DNA of 64,000 nt from UBA1672 sp050633285 (GCA_050633285.1 JBOEGG010000001.1:434001-498000); one strand, 5' to 3'; counted from the first letter of the stretch, positions 26,941 through 36,479 are shown. The notes: generated by a model from the sequence alone, not told the origin. Translations and numbers: made by a program.

Positions 26941-28545
26941 ATGATAAAGGTAAGTCAAAATATTAGCACGGTATTTGGTTTATTCGCTGCTGTCGCAGTA
27001 ACAACAACAGCGAATGCAAATGAGAGGCCGGTTCTCGGCAAAGACAGCGCACGTGTTGATGAAGATCAATCCGTCGAAATTAACGTCCTTTCCAATGATA
27101 ATGATCCTGATGGCGATGCCTTAAGAATTACATCTGTAGAAGGGCTAACCAATGGGGTTGCCACCATTAACGCGCTGGAAAATCGTATCACATATACGCC
27201 CAATCCCGATTATAATGGTACGGAGAGCTTTTTATATCGTGTGACCGATGATAACGGTGGCAATGCAGTACAACGGGTTAACGTTACAATTGACGCAGTT
27301 GAAGATGAGGTTGAGCCAAATTTAAGGCCGACACTGGGAAAAGATAATGTCTCTTTGATAGAAGGGGAGACACGTCAGATTAATGTTCTATCCAATGATT
27401 CTGATCCGAATGGTGATGCACTTAGCGTAACCCAAGCATGGTCCGCGACGCATGGTACGACTACGGTGAATGCGGATAATACAATTACATATACGCCTGA
27501 TGCGGGCTATTTTGGTGCTGACTCTTTTTATTATCAGGCGAGCGATAATAGAGGCGGTCTGGCAACACAGGTTGTGAACGTCTCCATTGAGGAAGTCGCG
27601 AACCGACGCCCGAAGTTGGGTAAAGATAGTGCACTATTAAGTGAAAACACAACGGTAAGGTTGAATGTCCTGTCCAATGATTCTGACCCTGATGGTGATG
27701 CGCTTAGCGTAACCCAAGCATGGTCTGCGACGCATGGTACGACTACGGTAAATGCGGATAATACGATTACATATACGCCAGATGAAGATTATTTTGGTAA
27801 TGACGCTTTTTATTATCAGGTAAGTGATGATAATGGTGGTTTGGCAACGCAGGTCGTGAGTGTATCAATTGCAGAAGTTGATGATGGGCCGGATCCAAAC
27901 AATCTTCCTCCCGTTGCTGTCAGGGATGATTTTACGGTTGATGAGGATACAGTGACGGAACTGGATGTTTTGTTAAATGATAGTGATCCGAATAATGATT
28001 ATCTAACTGTTGTCTCATTCACTGCGCCATCACATGGCGACCTTGAAATGGAGATTAAAGAAAATAATACGATCTGGTATCGGCCAAACGCAGAATATAA
28101 TGGTCGGGATAGCTTTACTTACACGGTCAGTGACGGGCAGGGAGCAGAAACAACGCAGACTGTTACTCTACATGTGCAACCGGATGTATCGGAAAACGCA
28201 AAGCATATATACTTCGCTATGCAGGCTTGTAATACAGGTGGTTGTTCGGTGAAATCAAATGAAGTGACAAAATATATGGATGGCCCGAAAATAACGCTTG
28301 GCTGGGATCAGCCAACGCGCCTTGAGAACGGGCAATGTATAGATGAAAATACGCAAGTGACCAGTTATGTATTGAATATGGGTGTAGAGCAAGGTGTGCA
28401 TGGTGCAACTGATTTATGGTCTTTAGAATCTGTGCATGTGGATTGTGAGCCGACTGGTCGTCGTGATGAGCAGTGCGATGTTGATATCATGAGATGCACA
28501 GAAGAAGATTATTATGTCGAAGGATTCATTACGGATTTTGAATAG
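26941..28545 (+). CDS. Sec-exported protein with four cadherin-like/VCBS-type modules
   Basis: 534 residues. Signal peptide with cleavage near TANA-NE (residue 27). Four tandem ~94-residue modules follow, three opening RPxLGKDxxxxxE and all containing VLxNDxDPxxDxL, the cadherin-like (Cadherin_9/VCBS type) family that often binds calcium. Modules 2 and 3 are nearly identical at DNA level over 77 bp. The last ~110 residues resemble parts of fibronectin III (YFAMQACNTGGCSVKSNEV, then ITLGWDQPTRLENGQ) and hold several Cys. The modules match those in the RTX protein upstream, but no type I signal is present. Probably a surface or periplasmic matrix protein. Confidence 0.8.
   Translation: MIKVSQNISTVFGLFAAVAVTTTANANERPVLGKDSARVDEDQSVEINVLSNDNDPDGDALRITSVEGLTNGVATINALENRITYTPNPDYNGTESFLYRVTDDNGGNAVQRVNVTIDAVEDEVEPNLRPTLGKDNVSLIEGETRQINVLSNDSDPNGDALSVTQAWSATHGTTTVNADNTITYTPDAGYFGADSFYYQASDNRGGLATQVVNVSIEEVANRRPKLGKDSALLSENTTVRLNVLSNDSDPDGDALSVTQAWSATHGTTTVNADNTITYTPDEDYFGNDAFYYQVSDDNGGLATQVVSVSIAEVDDGPDPNNLPPVAVRDDFTVDEDTVTELDVLLNDSDPNNDYLTVVSFTAPSHGDLEMEIKENNTIWYRPNAEYNGRDSFTYTVSDGQGAETTQTVTLHVQPDVSENAKHIYFAMQACNTGGCSVKSNEVTKYMDGPKITLGWDQPTRLENGQCIDENTQVTSYVLNMGVEQGVHGATDLWSLESVHVDCEPTGRRDEQCDVDIMRCTEEDYYVEGFITDFE
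27421..27779 (+). repeat. Near-identical 77-bp direct repeat inside the cadherin-like gene
   Basis: Bases 27421-27497 and 27703-27779 differ at only three positions by eye, all synonymous (tcc/tct, gtg/gta, aca/acg), at a period of 282 bp (94 codons). It encodes the core of modules 2 and 3 and points to recent module duplication or gene conversion. Confidence 0.8.
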
Positions 28546-28889
28546 TATTCTTGCCTATTTTATATAGTGTTGAGTTAGGATTCTATGTTTGATTCCTGAC
28601 TCTTGTGCATTTTTTTTAAAATGATTTTAGAATTAGAATTCTCTAAATCAAAAGGGCTACACTCTGTTTCCCGATACACTTGCATTTCCGCATCATAAAA
28701 AGGTTACATTTTCCTTAATATTTTGTTGTTTTTTCGAAGAGAAAGGGCGTATATTCCATCCTTATTACTAGAATGCGACACAGAATATATCTGGTGCGCT
28801 GCACAAGTTAGGGACAACTTGGCATCGTGCGGGGGCATTACTCGTAACAGATAATTAAGAATTTGAGCGTAAAGAGCAAGGATAAGACG
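28546..28889 (+). promoter_or_regulatory. 344-bp AT-rich leader region of the tpsA-like gene
   Basis: No gene is seen here. GAGTTAGGA (28572-28580) and TCCTGACTC (28594-28602) form a 9-bp hairpin (one G-T pair) near a T-run at 28610-28617, a possible terminator for the preceding gene. TTTAGA (28626-28631) and TCTAAA (28642-28647) flank a palindromic AT-rich core. A weak promoter candidate is TTGTTT (28726-28731), 18 bp, TATATT (28750-28755). The predicted leader of about 130 nt contains a hairpin CAAGTT/AACTTG (28804-28821). Confidence 0.35.
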
Positions 28890-31800
28890 ATGGGTAAATA
28901 TGTAGCAACACGCAATAAAGTACAATGTACACGAGCGGCAAACATAACAAAAGGTCTTTCTAAGGCATTAATGTCGACAACAGCCTTTATGGCAGCGGCT
29001 CTTTTAATGCCGATGAACGCGGATGCACAAGATGCAACGCCGACACATTCTTGGGATTATGATACGGTTCTGGACGGTAATGTGAGTAAGGATCTAACAA
29101 TTCCGAACGTAACCGATATTACAGTTACAAACGGTAATGGTTATGTTGAAGGTAATGCAGATATTTACAATGGTCATACAGTGAACGTTACTGGTGATAG
29201 CGGCAGCACATTTGCATACCGTGATAATCGCGCAGATATTCAATCTACATTGGATGGTGATCTGAATTCTAATATGCAGATTGTTATTATCGATAAGGAT
29301 GGTTTGTTTTTCACTGAGAATTCCAGTGTTGATGTGCAAAGCTTAATCGCCACTTCAGGAAAGATTAGTGTCTCTGATATTATGGATAACGGAGATTTAA
29401 CGATCAAAAATATCGCGAATGGCGGTGAAATTGTTCTGGATGGAACGATTACGGTTGCTGAAGCTGGTCTTGCGGCATTTGTATCCCCATTTGTAACCAA
29501 CAGTGGCGTTATTAATGCAAAGCTTGGTAATGTTGTCATGGCGTCTGGTAAGAAGGTGACGCTTGACATGTATGGTGACGGCCTTGTTGAGGTTACTGTT
29601 AAGGGTGAACTGAATGACGCTCTTTTAAGTAATGAAGGTTCAATTAATGCAGAAGGCGGTACAGTACAGATTACTGCGAAGGCCGCAAAAGATACAATTG
29701 ATAACGTTATCAATAACACGGGTATTATCACGGCATCTTCTGCAACAGTTTCAGGCGGTAAAATTATTCTGTCCGGTGGTAAAAACGGAACAGTCAATAA
29801 CAGCGGCTCAATTGAAACATCTGCGGGTGGTTCGGTTGATATATCAGGTGAGCGTTTCGTACAAGAGGGTGCACCTCCTGTACCTTCGTCAAAGCCGGCA
29901 TTAAGCCCATCTATTAATACGGGTGGTGGTAATGTGAATATCGCGACAAGCGGAAATGTTGAAATCTACGCAGGCGAAATTAATGCCGAAGGCGGAAATA
30001 TTGACATCGATAATGGCGGTGTTTTCACTTCTGTCGCAAATACTTTAAAAACAAATGGTACAGGCACAATTGACCTGAATCAGAATCAAGATGATACACC
30101 TGTCCCAACTGCACAAATTCTTGCATTGATTGAGCCGGCTGCTCAGGGAATCCAAGGCGCAATTGATGCGATTGATAACACAGGTACAGGCGAAAATACA
30201 ATTAATGTAGGCGCGGGCACATTCAATGAATCTGTTAGTGTGGATCATGCAAATATCGTTCTAAATGGCGCAAATGCAGGTACAGCAGGCTATTCTAATG
30301 CGCGTGGTGATGAAACAATCATTAATCCGAATTCTCCGGGATTCCATGTAACTGCGGATAATGTGACAGTTGATGGGTTTACCGTTACTGGTGGTGATCC
30401 TGGCATTCATGTAGATCACGCACAAAATGCATCAATTTTGAACAATGTAGTAACCGGAAGTACAACACACGGTATCCATTTCAATCGTGCTCATAATAGT
30501 ACTGCACAGGGTAACAGCATAGATTCTGTTACTGAATCAGGTATCTTTGTAGAAAGAAGTAATAATACTGATATTGGTGGTCTTGCATCGGGTGAAGGTA
30601 ATGAAATTGATGGTGCATGGACAGGTATTCGCACCAGTGATAGTAACGACATATCCATTATCGGAAACGATATAAGTAATATCACAGGAACAGACCGTTT
30701 CGCTGACGGTATCCATGTGTTTGGTGGTGCTAGTGTAGATGTCTCTAATAACCGTATTGATACGACGAACGATGAAGGTGTTTATGCAAGCTTTACCCGT
30801 GGAAACCTAACAATTACGGACAACGTTATAACAAATGTTGGTCTTGCAACACCTGACATTGGTAATGGGGTTGAGCTGATCTACACGAAAGGTAATGCGA
30901 ATGTGTCAGGTAATAAGATTACGGGCACAGAACATGCAGGTGTTTTAATTAAAGAGACGAATACTTCTGGTGGCTCTTTTGTTGTTGATGATAATAGAAT
31001 TAAGAACACTGGTGCGTCCGGTATTGATATCGATAAGAAAGCTGCGAGCGTTTCAGGTAATACAATATCCAATGCTGGCAAACACGGTATTGATGTAGAT
31101 GCATCATCTAATGTTGTCATCGCGGGTAATGATCTGTCTGACATTACCGAAATCGGTATTTTTCTAGACGATAGTGATAATGCTGTTATCGGTGGTACGA
31201 CTGCTGCTGATGCAAATAAAATTAATCGTGCATGGACAGGTATCCGTGTAAATGACGCTAACGAAGCAGATATCATAGGCAACAATATTAAAAACATCAC
31301 AGGAACAGACCGTTTCGCTGATGGTATCCATGTGAATGGCGGTGCTAATGTTGAGATTTCTCATAACAAGATTAAGAATACGAATGACGAAGGTGTATAT
31401 GTAAGTTTTGCACGCGGTCACATTGTTATTGATGACAACACAATCACGAATGCTGGTCTTGCGACTGCCGATATCGGTAATGGGGTTGAGCTAATTGCGA
31501 TGAAAGGCTCAGCAGAAATTACAAACAATGATATTAATGGCGCTGAGTTTGCCGGTATCTTGCAAAAAGGTTGGAGAGGAAGTGGCTCTCTTCTTGTTGC
31601 AGGGAATGATGTAGAGAACGCACAATTTGGTGTTCGTATTGATGAAGGTATCGATGGTCGTCGTGTTGATATTCTGGACAATGATTTAAAAGCGGATGAT
31701 GTTGGCGTTCTTGTAACTGGTGGCATCACAAATGGTGCACATTTGCAGATAGGCCAACTGTTCGACGGCAACACTATCAAATCTAAGGGAGATGGTGTCC

Positions 31801-34800
31801 GCATTGAAGGTGGCGTAGACGATTCTGACGTATTTATCGTGGCAAACAAAATTACCGGCCGTGCTGACGGTATCCATGTGGATGGCGATGTTACAGATTC
31901 CATATTCGGCATTGGTCTGAATAGTATCAAGGGTATCAATGATGACGGTATCGACTTTGAGGGTAATGTAGAAGATAGCCTGGTCGCGATTGTTTTGAAT
32001 AAAAGCATAGAAGGCGGTCATGATGGTATTGAGTTTGAAAACACAATCCGTGGTGAGGATACAGTTGTTGCGATTGCCTTGAATAAAGAAATCAAAGGTG
32101 GTTCTCGCGGTATTCGTTTCGGTGATAGTGCCGATGACGCAGCCGTAGAAGATGGCGCGACAGTCGCCATAGCATATAACGGTAAGATCAAAGGAAAGAA
32201 TAACGACGCAATTCAATTTGATGCGGAAGTTAACGACTCAACAGTTACAATAACCAATAATAAGAACATTATCGGTGGCGATGATGGTATTGAGTTTGAT
32301 GAGAAGGTAACAAATTCAACAATCACAATCGCGTCAAATGATATTGAGGCAGATGATGATGGTATCGATTTCGACTCCGGTGTATCTGGTGGCTCTGTTG
32401 AAATTACCGATAATACAATTGACGCTGGGGACGCAGGTATCGAGTTTGATGCAGGTAGCCCGGCAATCTTTGGCGCGTCTGTTTTGATCTCCGAAAATGA
32501 TATTTACTCTGAAGATGGTCATGGTATTGCTGTAAATGGTGACATCACAGATTCATTGGTACGTATCATTGACAATATTTCAATTGATGGCGCAGAAGAC
32601 GGTATTCATGTCGCGGGTGAAATCGAAGATGAATCAAATGTGATTATTGCACGTAATGATGAAATCTATGCAGAGTATGGTCATGCAATTGCCCTGAATG
32701 ATGGTGTTGATGATTCAACTGTACGCATTATTGATAACGGCACGATTGACGGTGGCGATAATGGTATTAACATTGAGGGAGGCCTTGATGAAGCGACCGT
32801 TGTTATTGCCCGTAATGCAGATATTTTTGCCGAAGATGGTCATGGTATCGCAGTACATAGTGACGTGTCTGATACAGACCTGCGTATCATTGATAACACA
32901 TCGATTGATGGTGGCACAGACGGTGTTCATGTCCATGGCGCACTGAGAAGTGGATCAACAATCACGATTGCACGTAATAGTAATGTTACAGGTCTTGATG
33001 ATGATGGTATTGAGGTCGTAAATACAGGATTTGGTAAAAATGCAGATGTTCGCATCGCACGTAACCATGTCCATCACACAGGTGATGATGGTATCATAGT
33101 GCGTAATGTCAAGGGCGTAGATGTTGTTCATAACACTGTTCATGACACAGACGGTAATGGTATTAAGGTTTCTCGTAGTGCATACGCAGACATCATTAAT
33201 AATGATGTAACGCGCGCTGGTGATGACGGTATCGATGTAGAATATAGCTATAACGTTGATATTCTCCTCAACACAGTGAAGCGTTCCGGCGATGACGGTA
33301 TAGATGTTGAAAACAGCACAAGCGCCGATATCCGCGGTAATGATGTTTCTAAATCACGTGGTGATGGTATTGAGGTAACAAATAGTGCCTATACAGATAT
33401 CATTAACAACCGCGTTCGTTTCTCTGGTGATGACGGTATCGATGTAGATCGTAGTTTCGCAGTAGACATCAAACGTAATTCTGTTTTCGTAACAGGTGGT
33501 AACGGTATTGAAGTTACCAATAGCCGTTATGCAGATATTATCCGTAACAACGTTGCCTTTGCGGGTGATGACGGCATCGATGTTGGTTATTCATCTTTCG
33601 CAGATGTAAACGGTAATAATGTTTATCGTGCACGTGGCGATGGTATTGAGATCACAGGCGGCTACGGCGTAGATGTTAAAGGTAACGACATCTATAGTTC
33701 CGGCGATGATGGTATTGATATTGAGCACAGTAACGGTGCAGAGATTGCCTATAACTATGTGACAGGATCACGCGTTAACGGTATCGAAGTATCAGATAGT
33801 AACGGCGTTGATATTACAGATAACGGTATATTCTTCTCAGGTAATAATGGGATTGATGTTCGTTATGGTGGCGATATAAATGTTCGTCGTAACTTTATCC
33901 GCTTCTCACGCAATGATGGTATTCATGCAGAAGGCATTTATGGATATGGCGCATCGTTTACACGTTCTAACGGCGGTAATGGCGGAATTGATATTGTAAA
34001 CAACAATATTCGTTTCTCTGGTGATGATGGCATTGATGTTGAAGGCAGCAATGATGTAAATATTCGTCGTAATCTTATCCGCGATTCACGTGATGACGGT
34101 ATTGACGTATCATACAGCTATGATGTCGATATTATAAATAATCGTATTATCCGTTCTGGTGATAATGGCATCGAAGTGCGCGGTGGTGGTGACATCAATA
34201 TCCGTCGTAACTTTATCCGTCGTTCCGGCAGTGATGGTATCCATGCCGAAAATGTATATGGCGGTGGAATACCCACGATCTCTATGAGTAGAGACGGGAC
34301 CGAAGGTGGCTTATATATCGTGAATAACGATGTTCGTTTCTCTGGTGATGATGGTATAGAAGTGCAAAATAGCAGTTCTGCAAAAATCAAACGCAACACA
34401 ATTAGCGATTCTGAAGATGATGGTATCTCATCACGTTATAATGGCAGTGTTGTGATTGCGCGCAACGAAGTGGATGAATCAGGCGATGATGGTATCTATG
34501 TTGTTGGCGGTGGATTTAAAGGGCCGCAAATCTTTGCATTGTCTGATGAGCTGCAAGAGCAACCAAAAGTTCGTTTTTACGGTTCTTCTGCGGTCATCCG
34601 TGGGAACACAGTAACAAACTCTGGTGGTGACGGTGTTCACACAAACAATATTGATAATCTGAGAATTGTTAACAATAATGTGAGTGATAGCTTTGAGCAT
34701 GGTGTTTACGTATCCGGTGCATATAACGGATATGTGAAATTTCAGGGCAATACATTAACTGATAACGGACATTTGAGCGATTCTGCCGCGGCACGTTTTG

Positions 34801-35600
34801 AAAGTGGCGATATCGATATGAGCAATCTGGATAACCCAAATACATTTATCAATACATCAGGCTTGCCTGCTGTTGCGATGCAGTTTGATGATATTTCAGG
34901 CGGTGTATTCCCATCAGACGCAATCCTTTTGAATGACGGGCCGTCTTTCATGGGTGGTAATGGTCTTCGTATCGTTGGTGAAACTCTAGGCTCAACCATC
35001 TTTGATGGTTACACACCGGAAGATAGCTTCTATGTTCGCTTCGAAGATGGCTCTATACTTGACCCATTAACAGGCGCGCCAATTGTGATTGATGCAATGG
35101 ATGTATCATTTGATGGTCTTGTGCCAAACACGTTTGCAGGTGGTGTATTACCGGCTCCTGTCTTTGATTTCATCGAAGAGCGTCTTTTTGATGCAGATGA
35201 TGAAACGCAAGATGGACGCGGTCAGATATTTATCGGAACACGTGCTCAAAACACGCAAGGACCGGCAAATTTCCAAGATTTCCTTCCTGAGAGTGAAGCG
35301 GCAAGCAGAACAAGTAATGGTGCGAGCCTTGTGATTACAGGCCTGCCATCTGTTAATGGCTTTGGCGCAGATGCTCTGAATAATATTGCACCAAATGCAG
35401 GTGGAGAAGGAAATGAGAACCCTGAGGATCTTGCTAATATTGATCCGGCAGCCGGTGGTGAAGAGCAGTCTCCATCACAAGTAACATGTATGGGTGACGC
35501 TGTAGGCGCGCTTGAAAGCGGCTCTGTATCATATAGTTTTGGTGGTTCATTTGAGGATAGCATCGCAGGAACCTCTTCCTGTGCAAGCGCAGATTTATAA
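28890..35600 (+). CDS. TpsA-like two-partner secretion exoprotein with beta-helix repeats
   Basis: 2236 residues from ATG 28890 (AAGGA upstream; an in-frame TTG at 28863 is less likely). A long signal peptide with an extended basic N-region (MGKYVATRNK ... MNADA) precedes a TPS-like domain: IVIIDKDGLFFTENSSVDVQ, SLIATSGKISVSDI, GEIVLDGTI and GNVVMASGKKVTLD. From about residue 417 there are dozens of parallel beta-helix turns (NNxIxxSGDDGIDVxxS, about 23 residues each) of the NosD/PbH1 type. A non-repetitive C-terminal domain (about 1950-2236) holds C2200 and C2231, by eye the only cysteines of the mature protein. Probably a giant surface fibre or adhesin. Confidence 0.82.
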   Translation: MGKYVATRNKVQCTRAANITKGLSKALMSTTAFMAAALLMPMNADAQDATPTHSWDYDTVLDGNVSKDLTIPNVTDITVTNGNGYVEGNADIYNGHTVNVTGDSGSTFAYRDNRADIQSTLDGDLNSNMQIVIIDKDGLFFTENSSVDVQSLIATSGKISVSDIMDNGDLTIKNIANGGEIVLDGTITVAEAGLAAFVSPFVTNSGVINAKLGNVVMASGKKVTLDMYGDGLVEVTVKGELNDALLSNEGSINAEGGTVQITAKAAKDTIDNVINNTGIITASSATVSGGKIILSGGKNGTVNNSGSIETSAGGSVDISGERFVQEGAPPVPSSKPALSPSINTGGGNVNIATSGNVEIYAGEINAEGGNIDIDNGGVFTSVANTLKTNGTGTIDLNQNQDDTPVPTAQILALIEPAAQGIQGAIDAIDNTGTGENTINVGAGTFNESVSVDHANIVLNGANAGTAGYSNARGDETIINPNSPGFHVTADNVTVDGFTVTGGDPGIHVDHAQNASILNNVVTGSTTHGIHFNRAHNSTAQGNSIDSVTESGIFVERSNNTDIGGLASGEGNEIDGAWTGIRTSDSNDISIIGNDISNITGTDRFADGIHVFGGASVDVSNNRIDTTNDEGVYASFTRGNLTITDNVITNVGLATPDIGNGVELIYTKGNANVSGNKITGTEHAGVLIKETNTSGGSFVVDDNRIKNTGASGIDIDKKAASVSGNTISNAGKHGIDVDASSNVVIAGNDLSDITEIGIFLDDSDNAVIGGTTAADANKINRAWTGIRVNDANEADIIGNNIKNITGTDRFADGIHVNGGANVEISHNKIKNTNDEGVYVSFARGHIVIDDNTITNAGLATADIGNGVELIAMKGSAEITNNDINGAEFAGILQKGWRGSGSLLVAGNDVENAQFGVRIDEGIDGRRVDILDNDLKADDVGVLVTGGITNGAHLQIGQLFDGNTIKSKGDGVRIEGGVDDSDVFIVANKITGRADGIHVDGDVTDSIFGIGLNSIKGINDDGIDFEGNVEDSLVAIVLNKSIEGGHDGIEFENTIRGEDTVVAIALNKEIKGGSRGIRFGDSADDAAVEDGATVAIAYNGKIKGKNNDAIQFDAEVNDSTVTITNNKNIIGGDDGIEFDEKVTNSTITIASNDIEADDDGIDFDSGVSGGSVEITDNTIDAGDAGIEFDAGSPAIFGASVLISENDIYSEDGHGIAVNGDITDSLVRIIDNISIDGAEDGIHVAGEIEDESNVIIARNDEIYAEYGHAIALNDGVDDSTVRIIDNGTIDGGDNGINIEGGLDEATVVIARNADIFAEDGHGIAVHSDVSDTDLRIIDNTSIDGGTDGVHVHGALRSGSTITIARNSNVTGLDDDGIEVVNTGFGKNADVRIARNHVHHTGDDGIIVRNVKGVDVVHNTVHDTDGNGIKVSRSAYADIINNDVTRAGDDGIDVEYSYNVDILLNTVKRSGDDGIDVENSTSADIRGNDVSKSRGDGIEVTNSAYTDIINNRVRFSGDDGIDVDRSFAVDIKRNSVFVTGGNGIEVTNSRYADIIRNNVAFAGDDGIDVGYSSFADVNGNNVYRARGDGIEITGGYGVDVKGNDIYSSGDDGIDIEHSNGAEIAYNYVTGSRVNGIEVSDSNGVDITDNGIFFSGNNGIDVRYGGDINVRRNFIRFSRNDGIHAEGIYGYGASFTRSNGGNGGIDIVNNNIRFSGDDGIDVEGSNDVNIRRNLIRDSRDDGIDVSYSYDVDIINNRIIRSGDNGIEVRGGGDINIRRNFIRRSGSDGIHAENVYGGGIPTISMSRDGTEGGLYIVNNDVRFSGDDGIEVQNSSSAKIKRNTISDSEDDGISSRYNGSVVIARNEVDESGDDGIYVVGGGFKGPQIFALSDELQEQPKVRFYGSSAVIRGNTVTNSGGDGVHTNNIDNLRIVNNNVSDSFEHGVYVSGAYNGYVKFQGNTLTDNGHLSDSAAARFESGDIDMSNLDNPNTFINTSGLPAVAMQFDDISGGVFPSDAILLNDGPSFMGGNGLRIVGETLGSTIFDGYTPEDSFYVRFEDGSILDPLTGAPIVIDAMDVSFDGLVPNTFAGGVLPAPVFDFIEERLFDADDETQDGRGQIFIGTRAQNTQGPANFQDFLPESEAASRTSNGASLVITGLPSVNGFGADALNNIAPNAGGEGNENPEDLANIDPAAGGEEQSPSQVTCMGDAVGALESGSVSYSFGGSFEDSIAGTSSCASADL
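30537..31500 (+). repeat. Large internal duplication in the tpsA-like gene (615-bp period)
   Basis: The segment beginning at 30537 (SGIFVERSNN) is repeated from 31152 (IGIFLDDSDN), an offset of 615 bp (205 codons). Shared stretches include NITGTDRFADGIHV and DIGNGVELI in each copy. The copies have diverged more than the 77-bp repeat in the upstream gene. Confidence 0.7.
33000..34500 (+). repeat. Array of ~69-bp beta-helix coding repeats
   Basis: Between about 33000 and 34500 the frame repeats a unit of roughly 23 codons, consensus SGDDGIDVxxSxxVDIxxN, with alternating GDDGID and GDGIEV variants. The recurring DNA core is GATGACGGTATCGATGTA and close variants. Each unit corresponds to one turn of a right-handed beta-helix. 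Confidence 0.8.
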
Positions 35601-35642
35601 AATTAAGCCCTCGTTAAACTTTTTCAGTTATTGATATGAATG

Positions 35643-35668
35643 AAGCTCTGATCATTAGGTTGGAGCTT
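35643..35668 (+). terminator. Weak terminator candidate after the tpsA-like gene
   Basis: AAGCTC (35643-35648) and GAGCTT (35663-35668) can pair with a 14-nt loop and are followed by TATTCTGTTATT. Stem is short and the T-run poor. The rest of the 229-bp gap up to the next gene is AT-rich without a visible gene. Confidence 0.3.
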
Positions 35669-35829
35669 TATTCTGTTATTACGTATAGTTTTCGTATATA
35701 AAAAACTTGCGTCATAATAGTATAATGCGTCTATGATAAGAAAATTTTTAAATAACAGGGGGTTGCACTCACGTTATTTTCTGTCAGAATAAGGCGTTGG
35801 TGTTGGTAATAGAGTTTAAGGTATAGAAT

Positions 35830-36450
35830 ATGTATCACGACGATAATTGGAACGAAGTCCACGGGGATGAGCTAGCAGGGTTTTTGGATAAAATTAATCC
35901 AATAGACGGTAAATACCGTACATCACCCAACAGCACACAAGTTGCGTGGCGTACATTGCCATTTTATGAGAGTGTGGCATTGATCCGGGTTAAAGATCCG
36001 AATTGGGTTAATAAAAGAATGACAATCTACTATTTAACGGATCAGGGAAATCTCTTCCGTTTGAATGGAACATCTCCTCCGATTCATGAGGTGAATAGTA
36101 AAGCACCAATCAAAATTAACGAAGATAACGTTATCGAATATCTGAAGTTTTTCTGTTTCTTCGTTCGTGGAGATGAAGGGCCGTTTTATATTTCTGAAGA
36201 TATGTCTGATCCGAACTTGCCAACAGATATGGATGCGACAACGCGTTCTGTGATTGAAGGTACAATTCGTCCATCAAGCTTTGAAGGTATGAATGAGCAG
36301 GGGCATTTCTTATGTGATGCAGTTGTTTATTATTCAAATGCACTATTTATTGCGAATTTTGCAGTACAGCAAAGTGGTATGATTGAGATGCTGAATGATG
36401 AACCAATCGCAGGCGATTTAGGATCAAAGGTAGAAACACCAATTGCATAG
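35830..36450 (+). CDS. Hypothetical cytosolic protein
   Basis: 206 residues, no signal peptide or membrane helix, acidic. Segments such as MTIYYLTDQGNLFRLNGTS and IEYLKFFCFFVRGDEGPFYI suggest a mixed alpha/beta fold. No family is recognised. The coding region is credible: it is bounded by a good terminator and has no overlapping competitor. Upstream lies the giant exoprotein, but the gap of 229 bp makes co-transcription uncertain. Confidence 0.65.
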   Translation: MYHDDNWNEVHGDELAGFLDKINPIDGKYRTSPNSTQVAWRTLPFYESVALIRVKDPNWVNKRMTIYYLTDQGNLFRLNGTSPPIHEVNSKAPIKINEDNVIEYLKFFCFFVRGDEGPFYISEDMSDPNLPTDMDATTRSVIEGTIRPSSFEGMNEQGHFLCDAVVYYSNALFIANFAVQQSGMIEMLNDEPIAGDLGSKVETPIA

Positions 36451-36479
36451 AGTTTAGGTGTGTTCTGATAAAAGAAAGA

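Noticed and set aside
28863..28889. TTG start for the tpsA-like gene
   Set aside because: ATG 28890 has AAGGA nearby and gives a proper extended signal peptide.
29240..32216. Long minus-strand frames (185, 139, 196 and 176 codons) under the tpsA-like gene
   Set aside because: They are antisense shadows of a repetitive gene; the plus frame has a signal peptide, TPS domain and beta-helix pattern while the antisense translations are low-complexity.
33000..34500. CRISPR-like regular repetition
   Set aside because: The periodic units lie in one open frame and encode degenerate beta-helix turns; there are no identical repeats with unique spacers.
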